Of a stretch of DNA of 64,000 nucleotides, positions 13,225 through 24,441 are shown piece after piece. How positions within the stretch are numbered: position 1 is the first letter of the stretch; every line of letters begins with the position of its first letter. The DNA comes from Cryptomeria japonica (lineage: Eukaryota; Streptophyta; Pinopsida; Cupressales; Cupressaceae): positions 375,327,018-375,391,017 of the forward strand of contig NC_081407.1 in assembly GCF_030272615.1 (NCBI RefSeq), given 5' to 3'. The translations under genes were made by a program, and so were the position numbers. A model generated the notes under the pieces. The model made no database searches and was not told the DNA's origin. It was given only the letters and a program-made list of their open reading frames with translations.

Positions 13225-14276
13225 TCAGTCGGCTATCTGCCACAGGTGGTCTCCTTGGGGAACGAAAAGGCAGATAGAGGGGGTACCAGGCTTCACATTC
13301 AGCGCCTTAAATGGGATGTTGTTGGGAATCCAGGCGCTGGTGTCCTTGTGACACACAGCCACCGCCTCCTCCGTCCTATCATCTTCTCCCTTCACCCAAA
13401 CTCTTGCGATCCTCCTGCCTGCTTCCAAAGTACATGCCGACTTATGGCAGTAGTACACAGCATACGCATATTGTTTACTGTGGCAGTAATACACGTCCTT
13501 CTCTGCTGCGCCCTCGTCTTTCACTCCCACGATGGTATAATCCTGCCTCACGGATTTTGACATGAACTTTGAAACATTCGTGACTAGCACAGTTTAGCGA
13601 TTGCTCCTCAACTTCGACGTGCTCAAGTCAACCAGGGACTCCAACGATGTTGCGCAGAAGTTGTTTTCGCCCTCCTCGGCAGGTCTTTCGCATGCTTGCA
13701 AAGTCTCCTTAATAGCCACGCCCATGACGGAAGTTTGTCGGAGGAGAAAGGGATTTGGTCTGCCACGGAGCGTTGAAGAAAACGCCTCTCCCTTTCTCGC
13801 AAGAAGGTTTGAGAAACTTTGGTTCCTCTCACCAAATCTTTCTCCAGCAGAAACGTGCACGACGTTGCATCCATCGGCATTTGCGTAGTTGGAGCATAAA
13901 GTTTTGCTACGTCGCAACGTTTCAAAGGCACCGGCGCAACGCCTTGTGTCCCAACTTTTCTTGGAGGCATCCCCGCGTCCACTTTCAATAATTCCTCCAT
14001 CGGCCACATTCAACGCTATTTTCCCATCATCATTATCATCATCATCATCATCATCATCATCAGGTGAGATGAGTTCCCGCACAAGTTGTGGAATGGGTGT
14101 TGTGGGCAGATACTCTTCACCATGCAAATGTGCAGCTCCGCTCGCCGCTAGTGACTGTGAATTCCAAACAACGAAACTCATAAGCAATGTAAATTTACAA
14201 ACTACCTAAGTTGGACTCTAAAACAAAAAGGAAAAACACATACAATGAGAATAATGAAACTAGTTAAAGCCCTCAT
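13225..14276 (-). pseudogene. BURP-domain protein (RD22-like), broken
   Basis: BURP proteins are secreted or cell-wall plant proteins with a signal peptide, a variable middle and a C-terminal domain of spaced Cys-His pairs. Exon 1 (14276-14244) gives MRALTSFIILI. An 89-bp intron (GTATGT...CACAG, 14243-14155) follows, then SLAASGAAHLHGEEY, completing a signal peptide and the usual EEYLPTTPIPQ segment. A poly-Asp run comes from a GAT repeat. BURP blocks follow: FLLEKDLVRGTKV, VADQIPFSSDKLP, CATSLESLVDL, then CH-X10-CH, CHKDTSAW and a final CL where CH is usual. The block from FLLEK to KLP is in another frame (two frameshifts, about 13870-13990 and near 13740), and a TAA lies in frame at 13591-13593. 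Probably a recent pseudogene; sequencing error is the alternative. Confidence 0.85.
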
Positions 14277-14562
14277 CTTGTTAAACACAGCAAGCAAGTT
14301 AACGATTTCAGAGATACCGAGTGAAGGAGGGTCTCATCCATTTAAATAGGTGCTTGAGCTTCGCCTCAACCGCCATACTGGACGCTACCATAGCAGATAT
14401 TCATGTGCTAAATCACATGGCCATTAAGATTCTTTAAAAATTTGCCTGGCCCAACCGCCGTAGTGGATGTTTGTTTTTTGGTCGGTCACCGCTGTAGTGG
14501 ATGTTGCCATGGCAGACACGCATGCACTAATCACAAGGCCATTAAGATTATTTTTAAATTTG
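14277..14562 (-). promoter_or_regulatory. Upstream region of the BURP locus with TATA box and duplicated segment
   Basis: TATTTAAA on minus (14341-14348) lies 65-72 bp upstream of the ATG and is a good TATA candidate. Beyond it, about 14367-14443 and 14487-14562 are two related copies sharing CCGC..TA.TGGA, CACA.GGCCATTAAGATT and TTAAAAATTT-like words, a local promoter duplication. Confidence 0.55.
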
Positions 14563-15509
14563 TTGTGTATTTTTAAATTGAAGCTGAAGCTCAGACTGAT
14601 AAAATGTTGTAATTGAAGAATCTCCTCTCGAACAAGATGATGATTAAGATCAAGAAGACATCAATCTGCATGTGTGTCATAAATGATGGTATTCGAACAA
14701 TAATCACATGACAACAACTATAATATCAGTCAATCAAAAATATGAATGACATTTAAATCTACATGAGTGACCCCCATGACACTACTTAATCAATGAAGTT
14801 AAATGAGTGATCTCATCATCATTCCTCAACCAATTCATGTTGAAAATACAAAGGCAAGAGTCTAAAGAACCATGATAAACTGAGAAAGGTAGCCTCTAGA
14901 AAATAGGAATCTAGGAATGTCTAAACTCACTTGAAGCAAAACCAAAGAAACATTAGCACAAACAATATGATACCCCATAATGATGACTAGGAAGAAGCAT
15001 GACAGGTCCAGTAAAACTATGCATTTTGTTAAAGCGATGGAAGCTACTGTTAGGGCATCGGGTATCTCAGACGCTTCACAAAAGCTCTCTGCCTATTATT
15101 TATTAACCTAGGGTTTTTCTATAAATTATCGCACAATCTTGAAACCCTCGAATGCATATATTGACCTTCCTCGTGTCGAGCATTGGTAAAGATTCAATTG
15201 ATAATTAGTCACTCGTTACAAATCAAATATCAACTCACACTCATTCACAGGCGTTGTTCTCAGATTTGGGGCATAAAGATGCATGGATTTATCGATTTAA
15301 AACACCAAATGCCCAAAGACATGAACAAAATCGCTTACCTTTTAGCTTTATTTGAGCTCACTAATTTGCCTTTGTCGAAAACCAGTCTTCAATATGTAAG
15401 CTTTCCACTCGATTTGATCATCCGACCTCGGCCTACTGGTCTCTCCTTTCTTTGCGAAAGCTTTTAGAATAATAAGTTCTGAGAGCGCAAAAAGGTAAGT
15501 TGATAATCA
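14563..15509. other. Spacer, no recognised gene
   Basis: The first 60 bp (TTGTGTATTTTTAAATTGAAGC) match sequence just right of the predicted Helitron end at 41391. On plus, 15183-15467 is open for 94 codons, with a TATA-like CTATAAATTA near 15119, but the translation resembles nothing I know. Treat as unassigned. Confidence 0.35.
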
Positions 15510-16230
15510 ATTTGATTCAATCGGATAAAATTGGAAGGCAATGGCTTTTTAAAGTTTTATTTTTTCTTATGGGATAACTTCCTAAAAACTCATCAATCTA
15601 ATTTTATTAATTATTTAACTATTAATCGAGAAATTATACTAATTAATGTAAAATTCTAACTTCCTTATAACATTAATTCAAATTAGAGTGGAACATTGCA
15701 AGGGTTGAACATAACTTTTATTGATACTTTAATGAAGTGTCTTCACCAATCTTCCTCACTCACCTAGGAAACACTAAACTAACTGCATTAGTGGATCTCC
15801 TGACTGTATAGCCTACAACATGAGAGAACATAAAATTGTTCCCACCATCTATGCACAATGAGACACATTTCTTCTGAAATTCGACATCTCATCTGAGTAT
15901 GTCTAATACCTCCTCTAGTGAGGCACACGAGATACCTTTCCTCTGAAAGTTCACATCTCCTTTTAGTGTATCTAATACCTCTTCAAGTGCTACGCAAACA
16001 ATCACTCCTCTGTTGTACATATCATCAAATGTCTTCACATGAGACATCTTTTCTTCGGAAGTTCATATCTCCACCATGTGTGTTTTATCCCTCCTCAAGT
16101 GTTGTAAAATTACCAACCAAATGTGAAGACGCTAAGTGCACCCATAAGAAATTTTGCCTCTTCTTGGATCCTTGAAAGGACACATAATGCCAAGCCCTCT
16201 CTTTTCGTCAGGGGCACAAAAAGGTTGCTT
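15510..16230 (-). mobile_element. Copia-type retroelement fossil, 3' region and possible LTR part
   Basis: On minus this matches the sequence just upstream of the LTR at 59385: short tandem units built on AGGAGATGTGAACTTTC and GGTGTCTCAT, then a stretch ending in CCTTGCAATGTTCCACTC. The left part (about 15510-15660) recurs near 20315-20470 and may be LTR sequence of a different subfamily. Old and broken. Confidence 0.55.
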
Positions 16231-19200
16231 CTCATCCAAAAAATCATCCCTAATCGATAAGATAGCTTGGGATGATAGATATCCTCCTGCCTCTATTATC
16301 TGCAAAATTTGATTTTATCCTTTTTATCCTCTATCCATTTGATGTTGCATGTGAATCTTGGTAGGCATTGTAACTATAGCAATGATGGCTTGGTAGGTCC
16401 AAGCATATGGTGACATAACAACAAGGATGTTAGATTCAAGCGATTTAAAAATGACAAGAACATGATCTTATAACTTGAAGATATTAGAATACTCAAAATT
16501 AGAGAAAATATATAAATTATATTTTATTTTCAAAAAACCTGCCTCATGCACATGTCATGTCAACCAATTATTTTATGCTAGAGATGTATTTTTTGAACCT
16601 ATCATCGCCACATCTGATCTGCCCTAAAATTCATGCCCACATTGTTTGTCTTTGTAAAAATTGCTTGTTATAATGGTATCATTGAAAGATTGATAGTGCT
16701 TGGAATGTTATTGATAGAGTCTATAAAAACACTCATGCTACCTTACATTACTTCCCACTTCCCACACATAGAAACAACATTCATTTTTCTCACAAAATGG
16801 TCCTATTCTGTCAAATATTTTCACACATAATTTAAATATATTTTACTTAGTTTCTTGCATCTATTCCGAAACAAAAGAAAACATTCATACCTTGCTAATG
16901 GATGCTTCCATCTAGCCACTAATCTTTCAATAATGTGTTACATCCCTCTCTTTCACTAATACTTTTCAATGCTCAATTTGCACTAATATGTGATGTTTAG
17001 TTGATGCCAATTGAACAATGGTTTACAATTTCATATGTGATGTTTTTATTTGATAAGTCAATAAGTTTTATACTACTATCTACTCATATTTTTACATGTT
17101 GAAATTACTAATAGGATTTCAGACTAACTTCATTGTTTTGACCTAGTGGTTGAAAGAAATTCACCATTCTCCAAGAAGGGAGGGAAAATATCATTGGGTA
17201 TGGAGGTAATCAGGTGAAGGGTTGAGTTTCCATCTAAGTCTCTAAAACTTAGGTATTGGTCATGGCAATTTTTGATGATAGAGCCTAGTGATGTGGAGTC
17301 GTGAACTAGGTACCTAATATGGCCAACCCTAGACAATCACTCAAGTTGTTAGGGTTTGTTATTAACATAGAACTCATGATGTTGACTTAAGGCATCAAAT
17401 AACTAAGTTCAAACTCAAAATTGATTTGATAATCATTCTGGACTTATGAGTTAATTTAAATATAATGTATTTGATACAAAATTATTATGTATGTATAATA
17501 TAAGGAGTACATATATACATGTTTATATATATATGTATATACATTTGCGACATGTTAATATGACACAAGTGTATATATAACTTAATTGTGTGTTTGTGTA
17601 TCATTTTCATATAAGTATTGTAAAATGATACTAGTGAACTTTATGAATCAATTTTTATTCATGTAAAAGGGCTAAAGGTCATACTTAAGAATACGTGAGA
17701 AACCATACATATATTGGTCATATTACATAATTAAAAGTAATCACATTTATATTGGCCATATTCATAAAGCAAGGTGGCTCCAAGCCATAGTATATTCAAC
17801 CACATCTTATATTATGGAAAAGATGTTGAACCCAACAATGTGGGTAATGGAATCCAAGGCAAAAGGAAAATGAAAATATATATTGAAGAATTTTGTAACT
17901 TCTTGTAAGTGATAATCAACACATCCAATGATAGTTTACTGTAATGGACTTTAAATTCATTAAAATTTATTATTAATTAATTGAAATATTCTTAACCTTT
18001 TAAGGATTATAGCTAATTGGGAAAAGCTTGAAGTTTGTACATTATATAAGGAAAGAAGATTGAATAGAGGATAATCACATAACTTGTTTTTGGTAAATTC
18101 TTTCTAATGGAGAAGTAGAAGAAATTCAAACTCTGGTAGAATAGAGGTTGGGGATACTATGGAAAGCTAAGAAAGGAATATTGAAGGCTTAGAATAAGTA
18201 CTCTACTCAACCAACTTGGAACACAATCACATAAGCCATGTTTCCAATTTTAAAAATTTTGTTTGAATTTTGAAATTAAAAAGGAAGAATAATTAAAGTA
18301 AATTTATGTGTTCTTGTTAGAAGGAAATAATTCTAATACCTGACATTTTAGGTTAATAAGTTTGTATCACAACAATATTATGGTTTAGTATGTAATAAGC
18401 TCAATAGCATAGCTATGCTAAGGCATTTATGATTCTCATTAAAGAAAGGGTTTGCCTTTTGTACCGTCTTAATTCTGAGAATAAGAAGCTAATATAATGG
18501 CAATGATAAGAAACGTTTTTTTGTCCTAAACCATAATGAAAGCAATAAACTTAAATTATATAGCCCTTATGGGTAGAATTATAATAGCAACAAATAATAA
18601 TTATCATCTCTTTTAGCTAAACAAAATAGTCTTATGATTTATAACAGTCTTTATAGAAGTAGAGATTAACTATGAAGATGCAGTAGTTGCACTGTGCTTT
18701 AATCATTCTTGTTCTTGAATGAACAGTGAAGAAGATAAACCAAATAAAAAAGGTTGAAGGATTTCTAGTTTAAAGTATTGAATAAGGAAGAATTTTGCAT
18801 TGTGTTTTCATCTTTTTGTTTTAATAACAAGCATACGTACTCATATGCTGTAAGTCAAGGTTCATTTTACAGAACTTGTTGCAAAACAAAAGTAAAGATA
18901 ACTATTGTGAACCCTAGAGTTGAGGGCATGTGTATATTTGTAAACATGAGGGTGAAAGCATGCAAGCTCATGTTCATGAATATGGTGCCTATTGAAATCT
19001 ACAATAGTGGACTCAATTGAAGTAATATAAAAATGTTGTGAATGGTAGCTTTCCATAATAATGCAGAACAACAAAGCCTAAAATTAGAATGGTTAGATAG
19101 AACTTATTAAAGCTAGAAACAAGTGAGCCTCTAAACTTGAGTTAGTATGCAATTAGCATAAGAGACAATTGTGATTGGTCAGTTGACTAATGCCTATTAT

Positions 19201-21654
19201 TGGCTCTAGCCGAATAGGGTGGTGAACAATGACTACACGTTAAATTATGCTTGCAACTATGAAAAATTTGGCCAAGGTGACACTGTCAATTACAAGAATT
19301 TGTTGGTTCACATGGTCTAGATGTACTACCTAGTCAAAGGCCATACTAGTTAGGCAAAACCTATAGTGTGTGACCTACTAGGGTTGTGTAGGATCAAAAC
19401 ATTTGCCTTGGATTGCACTAGACCTTTTACCCTACTTACACCCTTGCAAAGGCAAGGTCACTTTTAGTAGAAAGATGTGTAGAAGATTTCCATGTCTATG
19501 GTTGAGTGGTAAATTGCCCTAATGATACTTTCCCTTTGATTACTTACTTTAAATAATAAAGGAATCAATTTAATGGATTACCAAAGGTTGAGAACCCTAA
19601 ACTCCTCTTATACTTTATTTATTATGTACTCATGTTAACTTGGAAATGTTTATATACATTGTACTCCATGAATAATTGATATTACTACTTGCATAAAAAA
19701 AAGTTAAGCTTATCATTTACATATATATCAAAAAAAAAATTACATATCTATGTTTTTGTTTTCAAATTGTTCTTGTTTGATAATTTTATTTTATATTATT
19801 CCTCATCTATAGTGGTTTGGCTTGTTACAAAATCAATGTTTACAAAAAGTTTTAGTTTCATGCCTTCACCATATTCCATTAATTTGTTCATGCATCACCA
19901 ATACATCAAATGCCCAACAAGTAAATGTCAAACGCCCCACAAAAATGGTAACGGTCAGGTCAATAAACTCCAAACATAAGTCACCTTGTATTCAACACAA
20001 CAGTTTGTCTTCCAACTAATATTTTTCCATGCTATATTCTTCATTATATAGGCATAAAAGAACACAACCACTTTTCTCCTCTACATGCCCGTCAGGGATT
20101 TTTTGAATGCCTTGTCTGCACCTCCATAAAATAGATAGTTGCTCCAAATCAATCACTGAATTCCTTAACCCCATTATCTACGACTTCCTCTACGGAACAA
20201 ATGCATTCATTTCAGCATCCAAGCAAACTTTTCAATGCAGAAAACTCCAAAACCCCATGTTGTCAGCCATTCCACTATTCTTAAAAGCACTTCACATGCG
20301 CACCATTAATACTTGATTCGATTGAGATTGAATGTATTAAATTATAGTGCAATGGCGTTTTAAAGTGCTATTTTCATTATTAAAACTTTCTACAAGAGTA
20401 ACTTCCCAAAAATTAATCAATCTAATTTTATTAATTATTAAACTAAAAACTATACTAATTTCAAGTTGTTTCAATGAGTTGCATTAAGTCTTCAAATCAA
20501 AGATAGGGTGTGAAAGTACTTTTGTAATAAATCTCGGCCTCCATCATGACTGATGAACTCAGCTTTTCAACTCTCTTGTGTATCCGGTCTATAGAGAATT
20601 TTGTGCTTACTCAGCTCTTGCAATGCTCCTGGGATCTCAATTTTGAACAAGTTCTTTCTTCAAGTTTGACTTGAGAGTAGAGTTAGAGAGAATAAGTTTA
20701 AATGCATTTGTCCAAGTATATAAATTTTCCCCAAATTTGACTTAATGCCAAGTTGAGGCCAAAACTTATGTTTCATTCTTAAAAATTTGCTCATTCCTTG
20801 GAGTCCATCCTAAGCCGAGTTTGGACTCTTTTCAAATGTTTTCTTGCCGACCTTGGCATCTCATCATTTCTCGGGCATATTGGTGCCGAAAAGATAAATT
20901 CCAAACATGTCTTCTCTCCCTAATTTTGATGTAAGGCTAAGTTTGGGCTTTAAATGTTCATTTGTTTGGTGAACTACATGATTCTACAAGTCCTCATTTA
21001 AGCTAAATTTGTACGCATTTCAAACATACTTGATTCAACCATTTGATTTCCCGAGATCATTAATAATTCCTCTCTCTCGTGATCTTCACTATTATCTTTT
21101 AAGACTCATTTCCAACTTTACATAACTCACCATGTTTTCATCAGACATTAATGGCACCTAATGGATTTATCTAGGCTTATACATCCTCGAACTAGTGATA
21201 GACCCGAGTTTTTCTCCTTTTGGAATGTGACACCTCACGATGGATCCTAATGTGACATACAAGGACTGACACATTTTTATGAATAAAAGGAATTTTTTAT
21301 TTCTTAGTTTTTATCATGTGTATGACACATTTTATGAATAAAAGAGATTTGTTTTGTTTCTATTTAATTATATTTAGTGAAGTTATTATTTCATTAATTA
21401 GTGTTGTTTGTACGTCACAACTCTAGAAGCTACTAGCATACTTATCTTTAAAAATATCTATATAAAAGACATCAAGATTTCCGAGATGTGCAATTTTAAC
21501 TAGATTTGTAAAATAAATAAAATATAAGCACCTTGACAATAATCTCTCTTTGTATCTTTATATATAATCTCGCATATATTAAAAAGTATACAATTAATAA
21601 GAATCTGTACGTGATAGTCACGCTAATTGACATAGAGCTCCTGTGACTCCTAAC
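16231..21654. other. Long AT-rich stretch without a supported gene
   Basis: About 5.4 kb with no gene I can support. About 20315-20470 repeats 15510-15660 (shared ATCAATCTAATTTTATTAATT) and is probably retroelement-derived. ORFs here are short (65-100 codons), overlap in several frames and show no known motif. The stretch 20040-20330 has more coding-like composition but no recognised domain. Positions 17500-17545 are a TATA/CATA microsatellite. Confidence 0.4.
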
Positions 21655-22030
21655 AAACTAGATAAGCATGTCATGCTACTCCCTACGCTGTAAATTATTC
21701 ATAAACTAGATAAGCATGTCATGCTACTCCCTACGCTGTAAATTATTCATTTATATATATAGCAAGCAAACTTGAGCAAGCAGCGTGGATCTCAGTCATA
21801 TATATAGCCACACAACGTCGCCCTGGAGAGCAAAATGGCAGATAGAAGCGGCACCAGGCGTTACACTTCAACGACCCGGCTTAACGAGTACACTCGAAGC
21901 GTTGACTGCAACGCTTAGGTGGCTCGTGTGGGGTGCATTCCGTCCGTTCTCTTCACCGGCACCCGTTTCCGTTTTCCTCAGCGGCCCTATTAACTGTTGC
22001 AGTCAGTAGTTAACTGCCCAGTTCACGCCT
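21655..22030 (-). pseudogene. BURP gene 3'-end fragment
   Basis: On minus, sequence near 21835-21870 (GCCGCTTCTATCTGCCATTTTG) aligns with the C-terminal VKPGTPSICLF stretch of the 13225 BURP locus and continues past its stop into matching downstream sequence. The frame is badly eroded. Downstream words (GCTACTCCCTACGCTGTAAA) also match the 13160-13200 flank. Here they are present twice (about 21655-21703 and 21709-21752), a small tandem duplication. A dead 3' fragment of a second BURP gene. Confidence 0.65.
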
Positions 22031-22129
22031 ATAATCCAAAACGAATTCAAAATCGCTCCCGCGCTGCGTAAGTTTGGTACGTGGTAGTAAAGAGTTCAAT
22101 CACATAAGAGAGATAGAGAGAGAAAGCCT

Positions 22130-23430
22130 CTCATGGAATTTTGTCATCGCAGCCAAGGAAGCCATTTGAAATGCTCTGATAGGACATACATGCAAAATGT
22201 GGAAGCACAGACAAGGGAAATGAACCAGTTTGATTGAATGCCTCAAAGAAATATGGTCTTATGGAATGCCATATTCCTGGATAATACGCAAAATAGAGTT
22301 TTGAAAAGGCTTCAGGAACTTGCAAGCGTATCCAATTGGCAGATGTAAAACCGGAATCCGCAACCTTTGCCAGTAGTCTCCCTGCCTGTGCCGAAATGGG
22401 AGCTTTGGAACAGGGTATGGATTCTGTCAAATGGTAAAGGACAGAGGAATTCTGCCAGATGCTGTAGTTGCAACTGACCTAGTAGACATATATGCAAAAT
22501 GTGGAAGCATGACAAGGGGGTGGTAATTGTTTAAAAAAATGCCTCCAAAAAAATTGATCTCATGGAATGCTATGATTGCGGGATACACACAAAAATGGAT
22601 TTGTGACAAAATACCTCCAAACAACGTGGTCTCATGGAATGTGCCATGATTGCAGGACATGCACAAAATGGATTTTTGACAAGGCTATAAAATCTTTCAA
22701 ACAAAATGATTGGCAGCATACTCCCCACCTGTGCCAATATGGTAGCTTAAGAACATGGCATAGACATCCCACCAAAGCTCCACGGAAGGGAGGGTTTTCT
22801 CAGATATAATCGTTGGAAACGCAACACTGATTGACATGTATGAAAAATGTGGAAGTATAAACATGGCACAAAAATGTGGTCTCATGTAATGCAATGCTTG
22901 TGGGATATGCACAAATGAATTTTGCAAGAATGCTCTCAACTTTGTTCGTGTTATATGTGCATGCAGCCATGCAGGTTAAGTGTATGTGGGCTGTACATAT
23001 TTCAATCACACTGTAAGCCTTTTTGCATTACACTCGATTATTATGTGCAGATGGTTGACCTACTTGCTCATATCTATCTGGAGAACACCTTAAACTTTTA
23101 TCATTAAGATGTGAGTTGTGTGGATATGTTTTCATGCTGCCTGCAAATAACACATGAATACAGGCTCTAAAAGAAATGTGACTTATGTTCTTCTTTCAAA
23201 CATCTATGTTGAAGTGGGCATTTGATGAGCAACTGGCGAGAAGATTTATGGAAGATAAGGAATCAAAAAAATCTCCGAATGTAGTTAGATAGAAGGTCAT
23301 AAAATGGTACATTCTTGTGCAGGAGATAGGTTACATCCATAAACATAGTAGATCTATGTTTAAAGTTGGAGAAATCGGTTTGGGAGATGAAAGCAACAAG
23401 GTCTCTTTTAGATGCAAGGTATTTACTTAG
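22130..23430 (+). pseudogene. PPR protein (PLS/DYW-type) pseudogene
   Basis: PPR proteins bind organellar RNA; PLS-class members with E/DYW tails act mainly in RNA editing. Recognisable blocks in shifting frames include YAKCGS (near 22190, 22490 and as YEKCGS near 22840), MPPKKLISWNAMIAGYTQ, ACAEMGALEQG, ATLIDMYEKCGS, ICACSHAG and near the end VTYVLLSNIYVE, followed by GDRLHP, the E-motif-to-DYW transition. There are many stops and frame changes, and the N-terminal repeats and C-terminal DYW end are missing. Intronless in what remains, consistent with the land-plant PPR expansion. Clearly dead. Confidence 0.85.
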
Positions 23431-24138
23431 TTGTGTGAAAAAGGAAAAAAATCATTATTTGTCTATCATCATAGTGAAAAGTTGACAATTGCTTTTGGTT
23501 TTCCAAACATGCCCCTCTAAAATAACTATTATAGTTGTTAAAAGCCTTTGAGTATGTTTTGATTGCCACACTACAATGAGATTTATCTCAAATGTTGTTG
23601 CAATTCGTACCTATAATGATTAGTTCTGTTGACTTCATGAAGATGAAATGAACTCACTTGCACACACATTTTTTCATGGATTACTCCAAGGCCTTATTAA
23701 ATCATAAGGATTAATTTCTTGTATGAAGTAATTTTTAAAAGCTTTAATTATGATAAACCTTAAATAAATGGGTTCTTATGTTTGTTTAATTATCATAGAA
23801 TGTTTAGGAACATTCTCTATGCCTTACAATACCATCTCTAATTTTAGATAAAATTAAGGAACCTCTCCATCAATGTTTATCCTATTGAGCCTTTACCATG
23901 CATATCATTCTTAGTATAAGGACTCTAGTGTGCTTATAATTCTCTTTTAGTTTGAGTTTGTTTCCTATAGAGTCCCTATTTGATATTTGACAAAAGACTT
24001 ATATTTTGGACCCCTATAGTTGCTATATGATATTTGTGTCTTGCCCCATTTAAGTGATATCGGTGTCTATATTAGTAAGTGTAAATTTATCCAAATATAG
24101 TGCTTTCTTTCTTAATACAACCATTTTTTGGCCACCAT
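23431..24138. other. Spacer before the TIR transposon
   Basis: AT-rich, with no gene or clear repeat. Confidence 0.4.
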
Positions 24139-24142
24139 CTAT

Positions 24143-24165
24143 GGGCGTGTGCACAAAGATGGTGG
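24143..24165 (+). repeat. Left terminal inverted repeat of the two-gene transposon
   Basis: Aligns with the TIR at 47342 and, inverted, at 51652: GGG, variable 4-5 bases, TGCAC(C/A)AAGATGGTG. The bases just outside are CTAT, the same four bases that flank the 47-kb element. Confidence 0.65.
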
Positions 24166-24212
24166 TCAGAAAAGTGGACACCACCCAAAAAAAACTTGGA
24201 AAAACAAGCAGT

Positions 24213-24327
24213 GCGTACGCAGTTTTAAAATTTCAAATTCCCGCGTATGCGCTTAGGTTTGTTCTTCCCGAGCCTAGAAAAGGTAGCGTGTACGCGCTAA
24301 TAATCCAAATAAAACCGCGTACGCGGT
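24213..24327. repeat. Subterminal palindromes with GCGTACGC core
   Basis: Four copies follow the TIR: GCGTACGC (24213), GCGTATGC (24243), TAGCGTGTACGCGCTA (24284-24299) and the perfect 14-bp palindrome ACCGCGTACGCGGT (24314-24327). Spacing is about 30-40 bp. Subterminal palindromes of this kind are typical transposase or accessory-protein binding sites. Confidence 0.8.
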
Positions 24328-24441
24328 GCCTGGTAAAAGAAGTTGGGTCTCATTTACCCATAAATCGTATTTTTAACTTCGTTTTTTCCCCGTTTTCTCA
24401 CCTAAACTGCGAACGGGGGTGCTAGATTTGTCCTCTAGGCT

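Noticed and set aside
13246-14209. Several open frames on plus opposite the BURP locus
   Set aside because: Antisense shadows. The BURP blocks, intron and signal peptide are all on minus.
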